Assembly: GCA_965230065.1 (NCBI GenBank)
Contig: OZ245942.1
Span: 4,898,001 to 4,962,000 of the forward strand
From: G965230065 sp965230065
Lineage (GTDB): Bacteria; Bacteroidota; Bacteroidia; Cytophagales; Cyclobacteriaceae
DNA: 64,000 nucleotides
Reading direction: 5' to 3'
Under the pieces are notes generated by a model that had not been told where the DNA came from, made no database searches, and saw only the letters and a list, made by a program, of their open reading frames with translations. Positions 28,801 to 35,745 of the stretch are shown piece by piece; the first letter of the stretch is position 1; each line of letters opens with the position of its first letter. A program made the position numbers and the translations under genes.

Positions 28801-29089
28801 CCAGGTTTTGGTAACCAATAAAGCTAAAGACCAGCGTGCCATCTTCCGGGGCGTTTATACTAAAATTTCCATCGGCATCACTAACGGTGCCCGTAGATGT
28901 TCCTTTTACAATAACGTTCACCCCGGGCAAAGTCTGTTCATTTTCGTCGGTAACAGTACCTGAAACAACAATATCAGCCAGGAGATTTTCTGAGGCCAGC
29001 AATAAAGTACATCCAATAAATTGAAAGAGGACAATAAATATCGCATGCCTTCCCCTCATAAGAAGTAGAGGTAGTGGTTTAGGTTTCAT
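25868..29089 (-). CDS. SusC/RagA-family TonB-linked outer-membrane transporter (pair 1)
   Basis: 1073-residue outer-membrane importer. After the signal sequence come a carboxypeptidase-regulatory-like domain (VVSGTVTDENEQTLPGVNVIVKG, about 42-115), a TonB-box-like EEIVVIGYGTRSKGELTGAV, a plug domain (VRIRGMGTIN, ILKDASSTAIYGARGANGVI) and the 22-strand barrel with the family's closing segment. There is no STN domain, so it is unlikely to signal through an anti-sigma factor, in contrast to the second SusC at 56389. It is divergent from the GH117 operon across a 786-base spacer, suggesting shared regulation. Confidence 0.96.
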   Translation of the reverse strand: MKPKPLPLLLMRGRHAIFIVLFQFIGCTLLLASENLLADIVVSGTVTDENEQTLPGVNVIVKGTSTGTVSDADGNFSINAPEDGTLVFSFIGYQNLEVPVANRNRIDVSLVPDIETLEEIVVIGYGTRSKGELTGAVATVDHDYLDQQPVANVTKALQGSASGITVVSAATPGGDAEVRIRGMGTINNNGPLWVVDGVFGAQAPPPNQIESIQILKDASSTAIYGARGANGVILVTTKTGKTNRPAQVEVSVRSGFSAPTAKYDLMTDPQLVGEMWWLEYQNDGLPTVHPHFGSGSTPVLNEYLFPNGGSSGDPGVDPALYDQQTYPITRSNPVGTDWFDEIYQNGLIQDYNLSVTGGSEKTTYSFQGNYLDENGILKNTSFQRVGLRSNVDSKLTNWLTVGQRLGVTIGQTNGWNGNNSHENLYNKLYLISPILPVYDIAGNWAGGIVGGNLYDGPNPVGFLERTGESKTRTYNITGNFYSEISLLEGLSFKTLFGYDVRLSNGFYPSFPEYENVNGARRTTLSENSTSNILWNWTNTASYTKTFGGIHNIDVLLGVEATKNTYRFISASRQEYFSTDPNFLVLNAGASNQLNNGTGFAWSLFSYFGRVHYGLKDRYLLDITLRRDGSSRFGVNNRYGVFPAASLGWVLSEESFMAGTNGWLDYLKIRASWGQSGNDQIGNYNSFSTFGSDPGNSFYAINGSDNTITQGYQSTAIGNPNAKWETTTTTNIAFDATFFGSLDLSVDIWQKNTDDMLFPVAIPQVAGGASAPSVNIGSMENRGIDITLDYRGTAFDDALKYNIAANFTHYKNEVTKLSNNENEFIQGFPTRQQIYTRTEAGHSFPEYFGYVVDGIFQTQEEADAHPENGTYNQPGNLKIRDVDGDGVITPDDRTYIGTPHPDFTSGLRMGLEFKGFDLAATFYASVGNDIANYTSRFIRYGLFQGPNSPDRLFKSWGSPYLDNNADAILPKASTSTSFEQNASTEYIEDGSYLRLQNLQLGYNFPQAVLETLNIRHLRLYVMGANLLTITGYSGLDPEITSKRDNGIAREIDRGVDVGTWPVSKQIMFGLNITL

Positions 29090-29875
29090 ATATTTGTATG
29101 TTTTAATGAAAGTTTACTTTTATTAAATCGAATAGCTTCAGGGCGGAGAGGTGCTTGTTTGGCGATGACCACCTCAATGCCGGTAGATAGCAATGGGCCG
29201 TTGGTTTTTACTAGCGGCCTTTGTTTTTAGGAGGAATCTAATTTCATAGTGTACAAAGGGGTTAGGTTTTAAATAAATGGTTATCTATAAATTTTTATTG
29301 CTAATGACTATAGCAACAAGCCAGGAGTGTTTGCCTACATTTACAAACAATGCGCTTTTTGAACTTAAAGTCAATTTTTTATACTGTACTTAAACTAGAC
29401 TATACATTTTTAGTGATTTTAATAAATTGATAATTTTTCCTCATTTTATTGAAGAAAGGTAAATTTTTTCACGCTATGCCAGGCACTTTAATCCATTGTA
29501 TTACCTAGACAGCACCCTGACAATGGTTAAAATAGATTGTTAACAGGATGTCAATTGTACCTGGATATAAAGAGAAGGTTATTAGTCTCTGGCCCGAGGA
29601 GGTATTTCCATATTGCCTTGTAGGAGTCTCATTAATTTTTTGCTGGCATGGTGCTGTATTTCTTTCCTCTAATTCAACTGACTTTATAAAATATTCCTTG
29701 TATTCAGTTTTTGTCTAGTATGTTTTTATGGTATTTCTGTTTTTTTCGGCAAACTTTACCGCTCTATTAAAGGGCTTTTGCTCTGGTAATGAAGGAAGCA
29801 AACCTTTCAGATAACAGACAAGTCAATAAGCCGGGTAATAAGTTAATTTTGATAAAATTTCAATTTTAGAATCCA
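29090..29875. other. Long divergent regulatory region between susC and GH117
   Basis: A 786-base AT-rich gap with no credible ORF, RNA gene or insertion sequence. It must hold the promoters for the minus-strand SusC/D pair and the plus-strand GH117 operon. I see one -7-like element near the GH117 start and several T-runs. The length leaves room for operator sites or a small RNA that cannot be recognised by eye. Confidence 0.5.
29844..29851 (+). promoter_or_regulatory. Candidate -7 element for the GH117 operon
   Basis: TAATTTTG matches TAnnTTTG and ends 24 bases before the GH117 ATG. No clear -33 TTG is found at the expected distance. Confidence 0.28.
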
Positions 29876-31075
29876 ATGAATACAAAACAACAGATCGTTT
29901 GTGCAGTCCTGCTTTCGTGTATAATATTTGGAGTGACAGGCTGTCACCAGCATATTTCATATCAGGAGAATATGGAAGAATCAAAACGGAATTACCCGGA
30001 TTCGGTATATGATTACCTGGCCATTCCTAAAACAAGTAAGTTGAGTGCAGCCTCAAAACGGGCCCTGGAAAGAAACTATGCACAGGGGCCGGAGTGGTAC
30101 ATGGAATTTGAGGTTCATGACCTGAAAGGCGATTTCGCCTACGAGGAAGGGGTAACCCGCAGAGACCCTAGTGATATAATTACGGTAGATGATACTTATT
30201 ATGTGTACTATTCCAAAGCTACCGGGGAAACCTATGGTTTTGGTACCGGAGACCCCGAAAAGAAAGTGTTTCCCTGGGATAAAACAGAAGTTTGGTATGC
30301 GACCTCCAAAGACGGCTGGACCTGGAATGAGCAGGGCATAGCCGTAGGGCGGGGGACTGCAGGAGCTTATGATGACCGCTCGGTTTTTACTCCCCAAATC
30401 ATGGAGCACGATGGGAAGTATATTTTGGTGTACCAAACCGTGAAAGCACCTTATGTAAACAGGGTAAAAAACCAGGTAGGCATGGCCATTGCCGACTCTC
30501 CCGACGGGCCTTTTGTAAAACTTGAAGAACCTATTTTGTCTCCTTCAGATGATGGGGAATGGTTGGGGGAAGAAGACTCTCGCTTCAAAGTGAAAAAACA
30601 GGGATCGTTCGATAGCCACAAAGTGCATGATCCTACCCTGCTTTACTATAACAACAAATTTTACCTCTATTACAAAGGTGAGCGCATGGGGGAACGCAAA
30701 ACCTTTGGCGGCCGGGAGATCAAATGGGGTGTGGCGATTGCCGACAAACTGGAAGGTCCCTACGTCAAATCTGAGTACAATCCTATCACCAACAGTGGTC
30801 ATGAACTTTGTGTATGGCCTTATGATGGAGGCATTGCTGCTCTGATTATCACAGACGGCCCTGAAAGAAATACCATCCAATGGTCTCCTGACGGGATCAA
30901 CTTTGAAATTAAATCGCACATTAAATGGGGGCCAGAGGCAGCAGGGCTCGATCAAACGATTGATAATGAAAAAGGGCCCCTTGAAGCTTTGAAGTGGGGA
31001 CTCACCCATAAGTATATGAGTTACGACTGGCAGTACATCCGAAGATTTGAGGGGTCTCAGCCCTTTAATCCATAA
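29876..31075 (+). CDS. GH117-family 3,6-anhydro-L-galactosidase-like lipoprotein
   Basis: 399-residue lipoprotein (lipobox GVTGC near residue 23) with a five-bladed propeller fold. GH117 enzymes release 3,6-anhydro-L-galactose from the non-reducing end of neoagaro-oligosaccharides. Supporting signatures: LSAASKRALER near residue 56, RRDPS with D97, KVHDPT with D252, and SGHE with H309/E310, matching the family's Asp/Asp/His-Glu active site. The family is related to GH43 in fold, but the RRDPS and SGHE motifs favour GH117. It heads an operon with four sugar-catabolic genes and a 25-base gap to the first. A surface or periplasmic location fits cleavage before uptake. Confidence 0.85.
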   Translation: MNTKQQIVCAVLLSCIIFGVTGCHQHISYQENMEESKRNYPDSVYDYLAIPKTSKLSAASKRALERNYAQGPEWYMEFEVHDLKGDFAYEEGVTRRDPSDIITVDDTYYVYYSKATGETYGFGTGDPEKKVFPWDKTEVWYATSKDGWTWNEQGIAVGRGTAGAYDDRSVFTPQIMEHDGKYILVYQTVKAPYVNRVKNQVGMAIADSPDGPFVKLEEPILSPSDDGEWLGEEDSRFKVKKQGSFDSHKVHDPTLLYYNNKFYLYYKGERMGERKTFGGREIKWGVAIADKLEGPYVKSEYNPITNSGHELCVWPYDGGIAALIITDGPERNTIQWSPDGINFEIKSHIKWGPEAAGLDQTIDNEKGPLEALKWGLTHKYMSYDWQYIRRFEGSQPFNP

Positions 31076-31100
31076 ATCACGATAAATACAGAAAAAGTAA

Positions 31101-32120
31101 ATGAAAGCAGCATATTATAAAGAAAAAGGAAAATTCATTTTGGGCGAAAGCCAGCCGGTATCACCAGAGCAAGGTGAAGTAAAACTGGATGTGTCCTACT
31201 GTGGCGTATGTGGCACCGATATCCATATTTACCATGGTGTGATGGATCAAAGGGTAAAGCCTCCTCAAATTGTTGGTCATGAAGCTTCAGCGGTGGTAGC
31301 CGCTTTGGGTGAAGGGGTAGAACATGTGAAAGTAGGAGACAAAGTAGCCGTTAGGCCCCTCCGGTTCGGCGAACCCCATCCCTTTGACAAAGGCCATCCG
31401 CATGTGGGTAAAAACTTGCAGTTTATCGGAATCGACAGCCCGGGGGCTTTCCAAAAAAGCTGGACGGTTCCGGCATATACCCTGCACAAATTGCCCGAAA
31501 ATTTATCATTGAAACATGGGGCATTTATTGAGCCCCTGGCGGTAGCCTGTCATGATGTGAAAATAGGAAGGGTGAAAGCCGGTGAAAACTGCCTGGTGAT
31601 TGGTGGCGGCCCCATCGGAACCCTGATCGCATTTGTATTGAAAGAAAAAGGGGCGAATGTATTCATTTCTGAGGTGAATGAAACCCGGGTGGAAATGCTC
31701 TCAAACATGGGGTTCACCGTCATTAATCCTGTCAAAGAAAACCTGACAAAAAGAATTGTTGTCCTCACCCAGGAGGCCATGATCGATTGTGCTTTTGAGG
31801 TTTCAGGTTCAGCTGCCGGGGTGCAGGCCATGACTGAAGTGGTAAATGTGCGTGGGCGTATTGTGATGGTGGCCATTCATGGTGGGGAACCCAAAAAAGT
31901 AGACTTATTTAAATTCTTTTGGTCAGAAATTGAACTGCTTGGGGCCCGCCTTTATGAAGAAGAAGATTACGAGGAAGCTATTCGCATTGCAGCCTCCGGT
32001 AACATCCCCTTCGATGCCCTGATTACCAAAATAGATAGCCTGGAAAACATCCAGTCTGTTTTTGAAACCATTGACAACAATCCGGCGGGTATGAAATACC
32101 TGATCGATTGCCAAAGTTAA
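31101..32120 (+). CDS. Zinc-type alcohol (sugar) dehydrogenase
   Basis: 339-residue medium-chain NAD(P)-dependent dehydrogenase. The catalytic zinc site is visible (CGVCGTD with C37, and VGHE), as is the Rossmann turn GGGPIG. The four-cysteine loop that binds the structural zinc in many relatives is absent; that stretch reads FGEPHPFDKGHPHVGKN instead. In the operon it lies between GH117 and a KduD-like SDR. In published 3,6-anhydro-L-galactose catabolism, 2-keto-3-deoxy-L-galactonate is oxidised at C5 before re-reduction, and this enzyme is a good candidate for that oxidation. The assignment comes from context. Confidence 0.85.
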   Translation: MKAAYYKEKGKFILGESQPVSPEQGEVKLDVSYCGVCGTDIHIYHGVMDQRVKPPQIVGHEASAVVAALGEGVEHVKVGDKVAVRPLRFGEPHPFDKGHPHVGKNLQFIGIDSPGAFQKSWTVPAYTLHKLPENLSLKHGAFIEPLAVACHDVKIGRVKAGENCLVIGGGPIGTLIAFVLKEKGANVFISEVNETRVEMLSNMGFTVINPVKENLTKRIVVLTQEAMIDCAFEVSGSAAGVQAMTEVVNVRGRIVMVAIHGGEPKKVDLFKFFWSEIELLGARLYEEEDYEEAIRIAASGNIPFDALITKIDSLENIQSVFETIDNNPAGMKYLIDCQS

Positions 32121-32141
32121 TTGAGATAAAGACCATAAAAT

Positions 32142-32912
32142 ATGACCCTATTAAACCAATTTAAGTTAAACGGAAAAACAGCCCTGGTAACCGGGTGCAA
32201 AAGGGGCATCGGCAAATCCATGGCTTTAGCTTTGGCTGAAGCTGGTGCAGACATCGTAGGCGTTTCAGCCTCCCTGGAACTTTCAGGCAGCAATGTAGAG
32301 CAGGAAATCAAAGCCCTGGGCAGAAACTTTAAAGCCTACCAATGTGATTTCTCTGACCGCAACGCCTTGTATAATTTTATCAAAGAAGTAAAAGACGATT
32401 TTCCGGTCATCGATATCTTAGTCAACAATGCCGGAACCATTTTAAGGACACCTGCTGCTGAACATCCCGATGAAATGTGGGACAAAGTGATTGAAGTCAA
32501 CCAAAATGCACAATTTATCCTGACCAGGGAAATCGGGAAAGAAATGGTGAGTCGTGGTGCAGGCAAAATAATATTTACAGCCTCTTTGCTCACATTTCAG
32601 GGGGGCATCACCGTACCCGGATACGCTGCAAGCAAAGGAGCCATCGGACAACTAACAATGGCCTTCGCTAATGAATGGGCTTCCAAAGGAGTGAATGTAA
32701 ATGCCATTGCTCCGGGTTACATCAGCACCGACAATACCGAAGCCCTGAGAAACAATCCTGAAAGGGCTACTTCCATATTGTCAAGGATTCCGGCAGGCCG
32801 ATGGGGAGAGCCTGAAGATTTTGCCGGTCCCATTGTTTTCCTGGCCTCCCCGGCGTCCGGTTACATGCACGGCACAGTCATGCTGGTAGACGGAGGCTGG
32901 ATGGGAAGGTGA
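32142..32912 (+). CDS. Short-chain dehydrogenase, KduD-like
   Basis: 256-residue classical SDR. It has the cofactor motif TGCKRGIG (17-24), NNAG (95-98), catalytic S138, Y151 and K155 (YAASK), and the C-terminal FLASPASGYMHGTVMLVDGGW typical of 2-dehydro-3-deoxy-D-gluconate 5-dehydrogenases and gluconate 5-dehydrogenases. KduD interconverts 2,5-diketo-3-deoxygluconate and 2-keto-3-deoxygluconate, so here it could make the D-configured product after the neighbouring Zn dehydrogenase has oxidised C5. Cytoplasmic, NAD(P)H-dependent. It starts 21 bases after the previous stop. Confidence 0.85.
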   Translation: MTLLNQFKLNGKTALVTGCKRGIGKSMALALAEAGADIVGVSASLELSGSNVEQEIKALGRNFKAYQCDFSDRNALYNFIKEVKDDFPVIDILVNNAGTILRTPAAEHPDEMWDKVIEVNQNAQFILTREIGKEMVSRGAGKIIFTASLLTFQGGITVPGYAASKGAIGQLTMAFANEWASKGVNVNAIAPGYISTDNTEALRNNPERATSILSRIPAGRWGEPEDFAGPIVFLASPASGYMHGTVMLVDGGWMGR

Positions 32913-32917
32913 GTTGG

Positions 32918-32964
32918 GAGACGGAAGACCGAAGTCGGGAGTCAATACTTCGGTCTTCGGTCTC
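32918..32964. repeat. Hairpin-forming dispersed repeat (copy A)
   Basis: The arms at 32918-32935 and 32947-32964 pair in 17 of 18 positions around an 11-base loop. The arm core GAGACGGAAGAC recurs at 55030-55041, where it again forms a hairpin, so this is a genomic repeat family. It lies within the operon, between the SDR stop and the aldehyde dehydrogenase start. Confidence 0.65.
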
Positions 32965-32995
32965 CGAAAATAAGTATCTAATGCAAAAAACAACC

Positions 32996-34450
32996 ATGTC
33001 CACAATAAAAGAATATCAACTATTTATCAACGGGGAGTGGGTAAATGCCTATTCAGGAAAAACAGATAACATTTACAGTCCCACAGATGAGTCGGTGGTA
33101 GGCATTGTTCATATGGGCGAAGAAGCTGATGCACAACGCGCGATGGAAGCTGCTGAAAAAGCCCAAAAGCAGTGGAAGAAAGTCCCGGCCCGGAAAAGAG
33201 CCGAACTGATGCGGGCTTTTGCTGCAGAGATCCGGGCCAACAAAGACCAATTAGCCCGGTTGCTGGTGAAAGAGCAGGGAAAGCTATTTTCCCTTGCACA
33301 AATAGAAGTGGAAGTAACAGCTACTTTCATCGAGTATGCCTGCGATTGGGCACGGCAAATTGAAGGGGATATCGTGCCATCCGACAATCCTGATGAACAA
33401 ATTTTTATCCATAAAATACCGCGTGGCGTGGTAGTAGCTATTACCGCCTGGAATTTTCCATTGGCGCTGGCGGGTAGAAAACTAGGGCCTGCCCTGGTAG
33501 CCGGTAACAGCGTAGTGCTCAAACCCACCGAAGAGACACCCTTGACCACCCTGGAATTGGGCGATATTGCCAACAAAGTGGGCTTACCCAAAGGTGTGTT
33601 GAACATTGTTACGGGAATGGGGAAAGTGTTGGGAAATGCCCTTGTTTCCCATCCCGTCACCAAAATGGTAAGCATGACGGGCAGCACACCCGCCGGCCGT
33701 GAGATTTTTAAAACGGCTTCTCAAAACCTGATTCATGTGCAACTGGAACTGGGCGGAAAAGCCCCCTGCATCGTTTTTCCAGATGCGGATATGAATGCAG
33801 CGGTGGAAGGGGCCTTGCATTCCCGTTTTGACAATTGCGGACAGGTATGTACCTGCAACGAGCGCCTCTATCTGCACGAAGATATTTACGATGCCTTCAT
33901 GGAAAAATTCATGGAAAAAGTGAAAGCACTGAAGTTGGGTGACCCTATGCATCCCGAAACTGACTTAGGCCCCAAAGTAAACCGGCGGGAAATAACGAAC
34001 ATGGAGCGGTTGGTTGCCCAAAGTGTGGAAGAAGGAGCTACCCTCGCTTTTGGAGGAAAAAAGCCGGAGGGTTCGCAATTTGAAAAAGGTTTCTGGTTTG
34101 AGCCTACCATCCTTACCAATGTGCAGCAGGAGATGACCATCGTACACGAAGAGTCATTCGGGCCAGTCTTACCCGTCATAAAATTCAAGGATTTTGAGGA
34201 AGTAATCGGGTACGCCAACGATTGTAAATATGGCCTGGCTGCCATGGTTTTTACCAATGATATGAACAAAATCATGCGCTGTACGAATGAACTGGAATTC
34301 GGTGAAATTTATATCAACCGGGGGCATGGAGAGCAGCATCAGGGCTTCCACAATGGGTATAAGCTCAGCGGAACCGGAGGGGAAGATGGCAAGTACGGAT
34401 TTGAGCAATACCTGGAAAAGAAAACTTTTTACCTAAAATACAAAGCCTGA
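32996..34450 (+). CDS. Aldehyde dehydrogenase, candidate 3,6-anhydro-L-galactose dehydrogenase
   Basis: 484-residue NAD(P)-dependent aldehyde dehydrogenase. It has the cofactor-site Asn in ITAWNFPLA, LELGGK with the general base E251, and the nucleophile C285 in NCGQVC, with the normal 34-residue spacing. I chose the ATG at 32996 (MSTIKEYQLFINGEW), which resembles lactaldehyde/glycolaldehyde-type family starts; an ATG at 32981 is also in frame. The following cycloisomerase gene starts at the very next base. In agar catabolism an ALDH oxidises anhydrogalactose to anhydrogalactonate, the cycloisomerase substrate. This pairing is the main reason for the proposed substrate. Confidence 0.85.
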   Translation: MSTIKEYQLFINGEWVNAYSGKTDNIYSPTDESVVGIVHMGEEADAQRAMEAAEKAQKQWKKVPARKRAELMRAFAAEIRANKDQLARLLVKEQGKLFSLAQIEVEVTATFIEYACDWARQIEGDIVPSDNPDEQIFIHKIPRGVVVAITAWNFPLALAGRKLGPALVAGNSVVLKPTEETPLTTLELGDIANKVGLPKGVLNIVTGMGKVLGNALVSHPVTKMVSMTGSTPAGREIFKTASQNLIHVQLELGGKAPCIVFPDADMNAAVEGALHSRFDNCGQVCTCNERLYLHEDIYDAFMEKFMEKVKALKLGDPMHPETDLGPKVNRREITNMERLVAQSVEEGATLAFGGKKPEGSQFEKGFWFEPTILTNVQQEMTIVHEESFGPVLPVIKFKDFEEVIGYANDCKYGLAAMVFTNDMNKIMRCTNELEFGEIYINRGHGEQHQGFHNGYKLSGTGGEDGKYGFEQYLEKKTFYLKYKA

Positions 34451-35557
34451 ATGAGTACGAAAATAGAAAAAATATCCACACGTTTGTTCAGCGTTCCCCT
34501 GCCAGAAGTGTTGAGTGATGCCAAGCACGGTGATCATACCCATTTTGAGTTGGTAACTTCCACCATTACGCTGGAAGATGGAAGTGAGGGAACAGGCTAT
34601 ACCTATACCGGTGGCAAAGGCGGGCATGCCATCAAAGCCATGATTGATTACGATATTGCCCCGGCATTGCTTGGGCAGAATGGCAGCGAAGTGGAGGAGA
34701 TTTACGACTTCATGGAGTGGCATATCCACTATGTAGGCCGGGGTGGAATTGCTTCCTTTGCCATCTCAGCCATTGATATTGCCCTGTGGGATATCCGGTG
34801 TAAAAAGGCAGAGAAACCATTATGGAAAATGGCGGGAGGGGTCGGCAACACCTGTAAGGCTTACTGCGGCGGCATTGATCTGCAATTTCCACTTGAAAAA
34901 CTGCTCAGTAACATACAAGGCTATTTAGACAAAGGCTTCAATGCCGTTAAAATAAAAGTAGGGCGTGAAATCCTGGAAGAAGATGTGGAAAGGGTGAAAG
35001 CCGTGCGGGCATTGATTGGGGATGATATCACTTTTATGGTGGATGCCAACTATTCCATGAGTGTGGAAAAAGCCATTCGTGCTGCACGGGCATTTCAGGA
35101 ACACAATATTTACTGGTTTGAAGAACCTATACTTCCTGATGATTATTTGGGATTTGCCCAGATTGCGAAGGAAACAGGAATGTCGCTGGCCATGGGAGAA
35201 AACCTGCATACCATCTATGAATTCGGATATGCCTTTGAACAAGCCAAACTTTCCTTTATTCAGCCGGATGCATCCAATTGTGGAGGTATCACAGGGTGGC
35301 TGAAAGTAGCAGATATGTCCCGTAAATACGGTATTCCAGTGTGCTCCCACGGCATGCAGGAACTGCATGTAAGCCTGGTATCGGCGCAGCCCAACGCCGG
35401 ATGGCTGGAAGTGCACAGCTTCCCCATTGATAAGTATACCACCCGACCGTTAGTGGTAGAAAATTACAAGGCAGTGGCTCCTGATACCCCGGGGGTAGGT
35501 GTGCAGTTTGATTGGGAAAAGTTAGTTACTTATGAAGATGAAACTTACTTACAATAA
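34451..35557 (+). CDS. 3,6-anhydro-L-galactonate cycloisomerase-like enolase-superfamily enzyme
   Basis: 368 residues, cytoplasmic. Mandelate-racemase-type site: KIK (K167/K169), metal ligands D198, E224 and E250 at 26-residue intervals, H300 in CSHGMQE, and E304. From memory the N-terminal third (SDAKHGDHTHFEL, GTGYTYTGGKGG, EWHIHYVGRGG) and the HSFPIDKYTTRPLVVENY segment resemble the characterised anhydro-galactonate cycloisomerase of agar-degrading Vibrio; this was not checked. That enzyme opens the anhydro ring to give 2-keto-3-deoxy-L-galactonate. It abuts the aldehyde dehydrogenase with no spacer, which suggests tight coupling. Alternative: another sugar-acid dehydratase. Confidence 0.83.
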   Translation: MSTKIEKISTRLFSVPLPEVLSDAKHGDHTHFELVTSTITLEDGSEGTGYTYTGGKGGHAIKAMIDYDIAPALLGQNGSEVEEIYDFMEWHIHYVGRGGIASFAISAIDIALWDIRCKKAEKPLWKMAGGVGNTCKAYCGGIDLQFPLEKLLSNIQGYLDKGFNAVKIKVGREILEEDVERVKAVRALIGDDITFMVDANYSMSVEKAIRAARAFQEHNIYWFEEPILPDDYLGFAQIAKETGMSLAMGENLHTIYEFGYAFEQAKLSFIQPDASNCGGITGWLKVADMSRKYGIPVCSHGMQELHVSLVSAQPNAGWLEVHSFPIDKYTTRPLVVENYKAVAPDTPGVGVQFDWEKLVTYEDETYLQ

Positions 35558-35719
35558 CGTTTTGCGGTAATGCTGTATAAAATAGCTGCAATTCCTCTTT
35601 TCCTCCCCGCTGCCACGGTGGCCCCAACCCCCTCAATGAGGGGGAAATTGTCCCCCGCTGGCGGGGGTAGGGGGTGGAATTCACTTACCATCACCGCGCC
35701 ACGGTGGCCGCAAAACGTT
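35556..35719. mobile_element. MITE-like structured element with 12-bp terminal inverted repeats
   Basis: The ends AACGTTTTGCGG (35556-35567) and CCGCAAAACGTT (35708-35719) are perfect inverted repeats. Inside are two copies of GCCACGGTGGCC, a CCCCCTCAATGAGGGGG hairpin and a second hairpin (CCCCCGCTGGCGGGGG). The composition is far more GC-rich and symmetrical than its surroundings. The left end overlaps the cycloisomerase stop region and the right end lies 26 bases before the next gene. There is no coding capacity, so any movement would need a transposase from elsewhere. Confidence 0.65.
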
Positions 35720-35745
35720 GCAATCAGGAAACTTAAAAATTAACC

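Noticed and set aside
29876..31075. GH43-type assignment for the glycosidase
   Set aside because: The fold is related, but LSAASKRALER, RRDPS and SGHE fit GH117 better, and the downstream genes match its product.
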